DNA of 64,000 nucleotides from JACVCJ01 sp052437175 (GTDB lineage Bacteria > Bacteroidota > Bacteroidia > CAIKAF01), in contig JBQVOK010000011.1 in NCBI GenBank assembly GCA_052437175.1, positions 43,073 through 107,072 of the forward strand, read 5' to 3'. Positions 16,532 through 23,682 of this stretch are shown here, piece by piece. A program made the position numbers and the translations under genes. Under the pieces are notes generated by a model. The model was not told where the DNA came from. It was given only the letters and a program-made list of their open reading frames with translations, and did no database searches. Numbering within the stretch: the first letter of the stretch is position 1; each line of letters begins with the position of its first letter.

Positions 16532-17630
16532 AGGACTGGGGTATTTTCGACTCCACCGGTATCAGTTCCACCGGCTGCTGAATCTTTTCAAAGATACGTA
16601 AAATACGTTCGCTGCCGGTATCGGTAATGAGCACCTGCCCGTATTCGGGGGCGCTCAGCAGGCCCAGCATGCGTTCCACACGTTCGTCGTCCAGCTTGTC
16701 GAAAATATCGTCGAGCAGCAGTATGGGATGCAGTCCCGTTTTCTGGCGCATATAGTTGTACTGGGCCAGTTTCAGGGCGGTGAGAAAGGTTTTCTGCTGT
16801 CCCTGGGAGGCACTTTTTTTCAGGGGCAGTCCGTGCATGCTGAAGGCAAAATCGTCTTTATGCGGCCCGTAGGACGTGTATCCCAGGCGCAGGTCCTTTT
16901 CAAAGGATTCTTCCCAGCCGCTTTCGGGATTTTCATCGTCCCAGCCCGTTTTGTATTCCAGGGCGGCCTGCTCGTCCTTACCGGCCAGTCCGCAGGCAAT
17001 ATCGGAGAAGGTTTCATTGAATTCCCGGGCAAAACGGCGGCGCTCTTCTACTATTTCGCGGGCGGGGCCCAGCATCTGTTCGTTGTAAATGGAAATAATG
17101 TCCTTACGCACCGGGCCTTTGTCCATCATCTGTTTCAGCAGGGCGTTGCGCTGCAGCAGAATGCGGTTGTACTGCACCAGGGCATCGAGGAACGGGCGTT
17201 TGAACACACTGATGACCGAATCGGAAAAACGGCGCCGTTCTTCGCTGCCTCCGCCGGAAAGTTCCTGGTCGTTGGGCGAGATCACAGCCAGGGGCATGAA
17301 CCCGATATGATCGGCCATTTTTTCGTATTCTTTTTTGTCGATGCGGAACTGCTTGCCGTTCTCTTTCTTGAAACCGCAGTACAGCTGGTGCTGCTTACCG
17401 TTTTTCTCTACCATGCCCTCGATAAAGAAGAACTCCTGCCCGCGGCGTATGTTCTGCGTATCGGAAGCATTGATGAAACTTTTGGTCCAGCCCAGGTAAT
17501 GTACCGCATCCAGCAGGTTGGTCTTGCCGGTGCCGTTCAGCCCGAAGATCAGGTTGAATTTAGGCCCGAAAGTGGTTTCGGAAAACTCATAATTCCGGAA
17601 ATTCCCCGTTTTTAAATGTAGGATCTTCAT
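16521..17630 (-). CDS. recF: DNA replication and repair protein RecF
   Basis: 369 residues. Walker A GLNGTGKT (residues 30-37), the RecF signature region with SGGGSEERRRFSDSVIS, ASQGQQKTFLTALKLAQY (ABC signature) and Walker B LLLDDIFDKLDDERVERML. RecF binds gapped DNA with RecR and helps load RecA. The ATG at 17628-17630 begins the conserved MKILHLKTGNFRNY; an ATG four codons upstream is less likely. A near -7 element (CAAAGGTC on the plus strand, 17640-17647) lies just upstream. Confidence 0.95.
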   Translation of the reverse strand: MKILHLKTGNFRNYEFSETTFGPKFNLIFGLNGTGKTNLLDAVHYLGWTKSFINASDTQNIRRGQEFFFIEGMVEKNGKQHQLYCGFKKENGKQFRIDKKEYEKMADHIGFMPLAVISPNDQELSGGGSEERRRFSDSVISVFKRPFLDALVQYNRILLQRNALLKQMMDKGPVRKDIISIYNEQMLGPAREIVEERRRFAREFNETFSDIACGLAGKDEQAALEYKTGWDDENPESGWEESFEKDLRLGYTSYGPHKDDFAFSMHGLPLKKSASQGQQKTFLTALKLAQYNYMRQKTGLHPILLLDDIFDKLDDERVERMLGLLSAPEYGQVLITDTGSERILRIFEKIQQPVELIPVESKIPQSYAQ

Positions 17631-17752
17631 GCAACATTGCAAAGGTCTTAAAAATCTTTCAATTGCCGTGCCGGATTTATCAACTTCGGAGCCTTGAAAA
17701 CAGAATGCCGCGAAAAAAAACTAAACTATGTATGCACACTGAAAAAAATGTA

Positions 17753-17760
17753 TATTTTTG
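17753..17760 (+). promoter_or_regulatory. -7 element of the TPR-ribH transcription unit
   Basis: TATTTTTG, exact TAnnTTTG match, 23 bases before the TPR gene ATG at 17784, in the divergent region with recF. Confidence 0.5.
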
Positions 17761-17783
17761 CTGCCTAATTTTCGCAAAAAAGC

Positions 17784-18470
17784 ATGTCAGAACTGAAACA
17801 ACCGAAATATGAAGAGGTTAAGCCGTCAAAAACAGAACTTAACCTTGAACTTTGGGCAAGAAAGAACCGCAACATTGTAATCGGCGCCATTGCCGTCATT
17901 ATTCTCATTCCGCTGGGCTGGTTCGCCTATGAGCGTTATGTGGCCGAACCCAAAGAGATCGAGGCTGCGGATGCTCTTTTTGCCGCAGAGCAGTATTTTG
18001 CACTGGACAGTTTCAACCTGGCGCTGAACGGAAACAACGAAGTACAGGGATTTATTTCCATCATCGATAATTTCGGCGGTACCGATGCGGCCAATCTTTC
18101 GCACTATTACGCCGGCGTTTGTCACTACAACCTGGGCCAGTACAACGAAGCCATCGAACAGCTGAAGGACTTTTCTACCAGCGACCTGTTCCTGAGCGGC
18201 ATCAGCATCGGCCTGATCGGTGACTCGTACAGCGAACTGAAGAACTACGAAGAAGCCGTTAATCACTACGAAAAAGCGGCCAAAAAGAACAGCAACGACC
18301 TGGTAAGCCCCGTTTACCTGCGTAAGGCCGCACAGCTTTACGAGATCGAGCTGAACAATCCCGATAAAGCCATTGAGCTTTACCAGAAAGTGATCACGGA
18401 ATACCCGCTCAGTCTCGAAGCGGAGGTCTGCACCAAATACCTGGAACGGGCAAAAGCGAAAAAAGGATAA
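17784..18470 (+). CDS. Membrane-anchored TPR protein
   Basis: 228 residues: a cytoplasmic N terminus (about 30 residues), one TM helix (about 33-50, NIVIGAIAVIILIPLGWFAY), then TPR units (ANLSHYYAGVCHYNLGQYNEA; ISIGLIGDSYSELKNYEEA; and DKAIELYQKVITEYPLS). The layout resembles YfgM-type proteins, which in other bacteria work with the SecYEG/periplasmic chaperone network; that role is only a suggestion. It lies directly before ribH, separated by a terminator hairpin. Function otherwise unknown. Confidence 0.75.
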   Translation: MSELKQPKYEEVKPSKTELNLELWARKNRNIVIGAIAVIILIPLGWFAYERYVAEPKEIEAADALFAAEQYFALDSFNLALNGNNEVQGFISIIDNFGGTDAANLSHYYAGVCHYNLGQYNEAIEQLKDFSTSDLFLSGISIGLIGDSYSELKNYEEAVNHYEKAAKKNSNDLVSPVYLRKAAQLYEIELNNPDKAIELYQKVITEYPLSLEAEVCTKYLERAKAKKG

Positions 18471-18484
18471 TCTTAATACACAAG

Positions 18485-18511
18485 GCCGGTCTCCAGGACC
18501 GGCTTTTTTTT
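18485..18511 (+). terminator. Rho-independent terminator between the TPR gene and ribH
   Basis: Arms GCCGGTC (18485-18491) and GACCGGC (18497-18503), loop TCCAG, then seven or more T. ribH begins 12 bases after the T tract, so it either has read-through or a promoter inside this sequence. Confidence 0.8.
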
Positions 18512-18522
18512 GAACTCAGGTT

Positions 18523-19017
18523 ATGGCAACAGCACTCAAAAATTTATCGTCATACAACAGCGAAGATATGCCCGATGCATCGAACGTGGCCATCGGTATC
18601 GTGGTTTCGGAATGGAACAGCGAAGTAACCGGCCCCCTGCTCGACGGCGCGCTCAACACACTCGTTAAACACGGCGTAAACCCGGAGAACATCTGGGTAG
18701 AGAACGTACCGGGTACCTTTGAGCTGCCACTGGGCGCCAAATACTTTGCCGAAGACGGCGACGTAGATGCGGTGATCTGCATCGGCTGCGTGATCCAGGG
18801 CGAGACCCCGCATTTCGATTTCGTATGCGATGCGGCGGCCAACGGCATTATGCGCGTAGGGCTCGATTATGGTATTCCCGTGATCTTCGGCGTGCTTACC
18901 ACACTTACCCAGGAGCAGGCGCTGGACCGTGCCGGCGGAAAGCACGGCAACAAAGGCATTGAAGCCGCGGTGACCGCACTGCGTATGATTCGCCTCGGCG
19001 ATGAGCTGGCATCCTGA
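18523..19017 (+). CDS. ribH: 6,7-dimethyl-8-ribityllumazine synthase
   Basis: 164 residues. Family motifs: VSEWNSEVTGPLLDGA, VPGTFELPLGAKY, CIGCVIQGETPHFDFVCDAAANG (substrate-binding and catalytic His region), PVIFGVLTTLTQEQALDRAGGKHGNKG (phosphate-binding GGKxxNKG). It condenses the 5-amino-ribitylamino-pyrimidinedione with dihydroxybutanone phosphate in riboflavin synthesis. The remaining rib genes are not nearby. No FMN riboswitch is seen upstream. Confidence 0.97.
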   Translation: MATALKNLSSYNSEDMPDASNVAIGIVVSEWNSEVTGPLLDGALNTLVKHGVNPENIWVENVPGTFELPLGAKYFAEDGDVDAVICIGCVIQGETPHFDFVCDAAANGIMRVGLDYGIPVIFGVLTTLTQEQALDRAGGKHGNKGIEAAVTALRMIRLGDELAS

Positions 19018-19085
19018 TATTTTCGTATCTTTGATACAGCGTGTATTCCGTATGTTGCGGATAATGTGGAAATAAAGAGCTTGAA

Positions 19086-20969
19086 TTGAAAAGGTTTTAC
19101 GGGAAAATAGCTCCACCCTGGCTGGTGCTCTTTGCAGATCTGCTGATCTGTACCATAGCGCTTTTTATTGCCTATCAGCTTCGTTTTAACTTTAATGTAC
19201 CCGGCCGCGAGGTAACCCATTACAAGATCGTATGGCCGGTAATGCTTGGTATACGTTTTACCACGTTCCTGCTTTCGGGTTCTTTTAAGGGTGTGGTGCG
19301 CTATACGGCCACCAGCGATGTGGTACGCCTGCTGCTTACCGTACTGCTGGGCTCCATGATCATGGCCATGCTGAACCCGGTATGGCTGCATTTCCAGGGC
19401 TTTCACCTGGTGCCTTACAACGTACTGCTTATCGACTTCCTGGTATCCCTTTTCCTAGTCGTGGGCTCCCGGATGGCTTTTAAAGTGATCTACCGCCGCA
19501 TTGCCCTTTCGGAAAAGACCCGGCACGATATTATCATTTACGGGGCCGGGGAGGACGGACTTATTGCCAAACGGGCACTGGACACCAATATCCGGGCACG
19601 TTACAATGTGGTGGCCTTTCTCGACGATAATCCCCGCCTGGAGAACGTTAAGCTGGAGGACGTACGCGTATGGCACACTTCCCGCCTGGAAGTACTGCTC
19701 GATAAGTACCGCGATGCCGAACTGATCTTTGCCAACAAGCGGATATCTGCCGAAATGCGCCAGCATGTGGTAGACGTTTGCCTCAAATACGAAGTGCGGG
19801 TGTACGATCTGCCCCCGCTCAAAACCTGGCTCGAAAGCTCCAATGCGCCCATACGCCTGCAGGAGGTTAAGATCGAGGACCTGCTGGCCCGCGATGCCAT
19901 ACAGATCGACAATCCCATTCTGAACAGCGAATTTTTCGGTAAGGTGGTCCTGGTCACCGGTGCGGCCGGCTCCATCGGCAGTGAACTGGCCCGGCAGCTG
20001 ATCGATTATAAACCGGCCCGGCTCATTTGTGTAGACCAGGCCGAAACGCCCATGTACGAGCTGGATATCCTGCTTTCCGGCGCCGAAGCTTACCAGAACG
20101 TAAGCCTGCGCATTGCCGATATTACCGATGCGGCCAAGATGGAACAGCTGTTCGGGCAACACCGGCCCGATTATGTATTCCACGCCGCGGCGTACAAACA
20201 CGTACCCCTGATGGAGAAGAACCCCGCCGAGGCCATTAAGGTGAACGTGCTGGGCACACAGATCATTGCCGACCTGGCACACCGCTTCGGGGCCCGTAAA
20301 ATGGTGCTCATCTCTACCGATAAGGCTGTGAATCCCACCAATGTGATGGGCGCCTCCAAGCGCATCGCCGAGCTGTATATACAATCGTTCAACGATTGTT
20401 CGGACACACAGTTCATCACCACGCGTTTTGGTAACGTACTGGGCTCCAACGGTAGCGTGATACCACGTTTCCGTAAACAGATCGAGGAGGGCGGGCCCAT
20501 TACCGTGACACACCCCGAGGTAACCCGTTATTTTATGACCATTCCCGAGGCCTGCAGCCTGGTGCTGGAAGCCGGGGCCATGAGCCAGGGCGGGGAAGTG
20601 TTCATCTTCGATATGGGCAAACCCGTGAAAATTGCCGACCTGGCACGTAAAATGATCAAACTTTCGGGCCTGGAGCCCGATGTAGACATAAAAGTGGTAT
20701 TTACCGGGCTGCGTCCGGGCGAAAAGCTGTACGAAGAACTGCTGATCTCCGGCGAGGACAACCTGCCCACGCACCACCCCAAAATTATGATCGCCCGCGT
20801 GATCCGCTACGGAAAGGCCGACTTGGACGCGCACCTGAACGAACTGGCCCACCTGGTGCGTACCCAGAACAACCAGCACATCGTAGCCAAAATGAAAGAG
20901 ATTGTACCCGAATACAAGAGCGCCAATTCCGAATTTGAGAAGTTAGACGTAAAACAACACCGTTCATAA
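19086..20969 (+). CDS. Membrane-bound nucleoside-diphosphate-sugar 4,6-dehydratase (WbpM/PglF type)
   Basis: 627 residues. Four TM helices (about 12-30, 50-66, 80-96, 110-128), a first Rossmann-like CoA-binding-type domain (IYGAGEDG, 151-158), and an SDR domain with TGAAGSIG (291-298) and ISTDKAVNPTNVMGASKR, where Met421 replaces the usual Tyr of the YxxxK motif, as in large WbpM-type dehydratases. These convert UDP-GlcNAc to a 4-keto-6-deoxy sugar for capsule, O-antigen or protein glycans. The start is TTG at 19086. It overlaps the next gene by one base (TAATG), heading a coupled cluster with an ABC exporter. Confidence 0.88.
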   Translation: MKRFYGKIAPPWLVLFADLLICTIALFIAYQLRFNFNVPGREVTHYKIVWPVMLGIRFTTFLLSGSFKGVVRYTATSDVVRLLLTVLLGSMIMAMLNPVWLHFQGFHLVPYNVLLIDFLVSLFLVVGSRMAFKVIYRRIALSEKTRHDIIIYGAGEDGLIAKRALDTNIRARYNVVAFLDDNPRLENVKLEDVRVWHTSRLEVLLDKYRDAELIFANKRISAEMRQHVVDVCLKYEVRVYDLPPLKTWLESSNAPIRLQEVKIEDLLARDAIQIDNPILNSEFFGKVVLVTGAAGSIGSELARQLIDYKPARLICVDQAETPMYELDILLSGAEAYQNVSLRIADITDAAKMEQLFGQHRPDYVFHAAAYKHVPLMEKNPAEAIKVNVLGTQIIADLAHRFGARKMVLISTDKAVNPTNVMGASKRIAELYIQSFNDCSDTQFITTRFGNVLGSNGSVIPRFRKQIEEGGPITVTHPEVTRYFMTIPEACSLVLEAGAMSQGGEVFIFDMGKPVKIADLARKMIKLSGLEPDVDIKVVFTGLRPGEKLYEELLISGEDNLPTHHPKIMIARVIRYGKADLDAHLNELAHLVRTQNNQHIVAKMKEIVPEYKSANSEFEKLDVKQHRS

Positions 20970-21379
20970 TGAAAGAATCTGCCAGCGAATGGGCCGAAGA
21001 AGCCCTGAGGCTACAAAATGACATAGCCCGCTTCCTGGGAATGGATGCCGGGAACCTGGTTTTCGAGTTCAGCGAAGAAGCGGACCGTACCCTGCTGCAC
21101 CTGTTCACCATCAACAGCAAGCACCAGCAGCGCTTTTTATTCCACGCTTCCGTTGGATATACTAAAATGGAAGCCCTTGTGGATATGCTGCAGTACGTAA
21201 AGGAATTCCGCAACACCGAAAATTCGTATACGATACAATGGAGCCTGAAGGGCGATAATTCCCTGCATACTTCGTATTTCCGGGCCAAAGATATTTTCCA
21301 GGCACTGGAGAAGTTCAGCTTCGGCCGCGACCGTACTACCATGGTGGTATTCAGTATTACCTTAAACCCGCTTTCCTGA
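20969..21379 (+). CDS. Small conserved cytoplasmic protein, unknown function
   Basis: 136 residues with no signal peptide or TM helix. Helix-rich N terminus (ASEWAEEALRLQNDIARFLGMD) and a mixed remainder with aromatic residues and the motif FSFGRDRTTMVVFSITLNP at the C terminus. I do not recognise the family. It is locked between the dehydratase and the thioesterase by one-base stop/start overlaps (TAATG and TGATG), so it is made in step with them. Confidence 0.65.
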   Translation: MKESASEWAEEALRLQNDIARFLGMDAGNLVFEFSEEADRTLLHLFTINSKHQQRFLFHASVGYTKMEALVDMLQYVKEFRNTENSYTIQWSLKGDNSLHTSYFRAKDIFQALEKFSFGRDRTTMVVFSITLNPLS

Positions 21380-21819
21380 TGCAGATATCCGGGTTCAATT
21401 ACGTAGTGCCGGTACAGGTACGTTTTGCGGATACCGATGCCCTGGGGCATGTGAACAATGCCGTATACCTCAGTTACATCGAAATGGCCCGTGTGATCTA
21501 TTTCCGCGAGGTGTTCGGCGAGCTGATCGACTGGAAAAGCACCGGGCTGATCCTGGCGAAGGCCGAAGTGAATTACAAACGTCCGCTTTACATCAGCGAT
21601 GAACTGCACGTAGCCCTGCGTACCAAAAGCATCGGCGAAAAAAGCTTCGTAAGCGAATATGGCCTGTTTGTAAAGAAAGGCGATGAGTATACGCTTATTT
21701 CCACCGCGGAAACCGTACTGGTATGTATCGACTACACCACGGGTAAAACCTTTGCCATGCCCGACAGCTGGCGCAGCGCCATTTTTGAACGCGACGCAAA
21801 TCCCGCCCTGCAACCTTGA
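21379..21819 (+). CDS. Acyl-CoA thioesterase, 4HBT hotdog family (YbgC/FadM-like)
   Basis: 146 residues with the hotdog signature VRFADTDALGHVNNAVYLSYIEMAR, containing the catalytic Asp of the 4-hydroxybenzoyl-CoA thioesterase type, and the later AKAEVNYKRPLYISDELHVALRT strand. It hydrolyses acyl-CoA thioesters; chain length cannot be judged. One-base overlap with the gene before, and its stop overlaps the TTG start of the ABC exporter (TTGA, 21816-21819). Confidence 0.85.
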   Translation: MQISGFNYVVPVQVRFADTDALGHVNNAVYLSYIEMARVIYFREVFGELIDWKSTGLILAKAEVNYKRPLYISDELHVALRTKSIGEKSFVSEYGLFVKKGDEYTLISTAETVLVCIDYTTGKTFAMPDSWRSAIFERDANPALQP

Positions 21820-23651
21820 AAAGTGCGTTAAAAATATTACAACTTGTTAAGGACTATAAAGGCAAACTCGCTCTTTACTGTGTCTTTATTATTTTAAGTT
21901 CTGCTTTCGGAATTGTAAGTGTAGCTATGGCTATCCCTTTTCTGAATGTGATCTTTGATCGTGAAACTGAAAATTCTTCAGCCATAGGCGGAGTATCTTC
22001 AAACGCCGGCGATATTTTCGACAAGCTGATCGGTTTCATCCGGGAAATAAAAGCCCAGGAAGGTCCGCAGAACGCCCTTATCTATATTAGTATAGGCATT
22101 ATACTACTGTTCTTCCTGAAGAACGTATTCCGTTACCTGGCCATTAAAGTACTTACGCCGATACGCAGCGGGGTTATTTTTGACCTGCGCCGCAAAATGT
22201 TCGAGAAGATCAACCGGCTGTCCGTAGGCTTTTTCACCGAACAGAAAAAAGGCGATATGCTCACACGGCTCAGTTCCGATATCGGTGAAGTAGAATGGGC
22301 CATTATGGCCTCGCTTTCGTCCATCATCGAAAACCCGGTAAAGATCATCCTGTCCCTGGCCTTTATGTTCAAGATCAGTCCGCAGCTCTCGCTCATCATG
22401 CTGCTGGTACTGCCGGTAAGCGGTGTACTGATCGGGCGGGTAGGCAAGAGCCTCAAAAAAGGCGGACACAGCGGGCAATCGGTACTGGACCGCATTATGT
22501 CCCTGGCCGACGAGACCATCGGCGGCAGCAAGATCGTGCGGGCATTTACGGCCGAACGCTTTGTAACACAGAAGTACATTACGCTCAATAAAGAGTTTAC
22601 CCGCATTCATGCTAAAATGCTGAACCGAAGAGAGCTGTCCTCACCCATGGGCGAATTCCTCGGTTCCATCGTGGTAGCGCTCATTATGTACCTGGGCGGA
22701 CTGCTGATCCTGAATGCCTCTTCCATTAATTCGGGCCTTACACCGGAAACGTTTATCGCCTTCATCCTTACGTTCTCACAGCTGATCTCCCCGGCCAAAG
22801 CCACGGCCAATACGGTGTACAATCTGCAAAAAGGGATGGCCTCGCTGGAGCGCATTGAAGAACTGCTGCAGCAGCCGGAAAAAATTAAGGATGAGCCCGG
22901 CGCACAGACCGAATGCAGCTTCGAAAAGGAGATCCGTTTCAACGATGTTACGTTTGCCTACGACCAGGAGATCATTTTACACAACATCAGCTTTGTCCTC
23001 GAAAAAGGAAAGACCCTGGCCCTGGTAGGCGCTTCGGGGGCGGGCAAATCGACGCTGTCTGACCTGCTGCCGCGTTTCTACGATGTAAGCAGCGGTTCCA
23101 TCACGATCGACGGCCGGGATATACGTTCCTTTACCACACATTCCCTGCGCAAAAAGATGGGTATCGTTCCGCAGACCAGTATATTGTTTAACGATACCGT
23201 ACTGAACAATATCTGCTTCGGCGATGAAACGCCCGATATCAACCGGGCCATGGATGCTGCGAAACATGCCCATGCCCACGATTTTATCATGCAGCTCGAT
23301 AACGGGTACGAAACCACGGTAGGCGAGGGCGGAAGCCGTCTTTCGGGCGGACAGCGGCAGCGTATAGCTATCGCGCGCGCACTGTACAAAGACCCGGACA
23401 TACTGATCCTGGACGAGGCTACCTCCGCGCTGGACAGCGAAAGCGAAAAAGCCGTACAGGAAGCTTTGGAAACCCTGATGCAGAACCGCACCTCCATCGT
23501 GATCGCACATCGCCTGAGTACCATACGCCGGGCCGACCAGATCATGGTCATGGAAGGCGGACGTATCCTGGAAGCGGGGACACACGAGCAACTGCTTGCC
23601 GGTGGCGGTATGTATAAAAAAATGGTGCAGCTGCAGTCCTTCGGCGAATAA
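21816..23651 (+). CDS. MsbA-type ABC exporter (fused membrane and ATPase domains)
   Basis: 611 residues. Six TM helices in residues about 15-320, then an ATPase with Walker A GASGAGKST (about 405-413), Q-loop VPQTSILFNDTV, signature LSGGQRQRIAIARAL (about 508) and Walker B ILILDEATSALD. It forms a homodimer. MsbA-type exporters flip lipid A or other lipids; a position behind a nucleotide-sugar dehydratase also fits glycolipid export. Start is TTG at 21816 within the thioesterase stop; no ATG is near. Confidence 0.88.
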   Translation: MKSALKILQLVKDYKGKLALYCVFIILSSAFGIVSVAMAIPFLNVIFDRETENSSAIGGVSSNAGDIFDKLIGFIREIKAQEGPQNALIYISIGIILLFFLKNVFRYLAIKVLTPIRSGVIFDLRRKMFEKINRLSVGFFTEQKKGDMLTRLSSDIGEVEWAIMASLSSIIENPVKIILSLAFMFKISPQLSLIMLLVLPVSGVLIGRVGKSLKKGGHSGQSVLDRIMSLADETIGGSKIVRAFTAERFVTQKYITLNKEFTRIHAKMLNRRELSSPMGEFLGSIVVALIMYLGGLLILNASSINSGLTPETFIAFILTFSQLISPAKATANTVYNLQKGMASLERIEELLQQPEKIKDEPGAQTECSFEKEIRFNDVTFAYDQEIILHNISFVLEKGKTLALVGASGAGKSTLSDLLPRFYDVSSGSITIDGRDIRSFTTHSLRKKMGIVPQTSILFNDTVLNNICFGDETPDINRAMDAAKHAHAHDFIMQLDNGYETTVGEGGSRLSGGQRQRIAIARALYKDPDILILDEATSALDSESEKAVQEALETLMQNRTSIVIAHRLSTIRRADQIMVMEGGRILEAGTHEQLLAGGGMYKKMVQLQSFGE

Positions 23652-23682
23652 AAATGCTATCTTAGGTTCTGGTTAGGGACCT

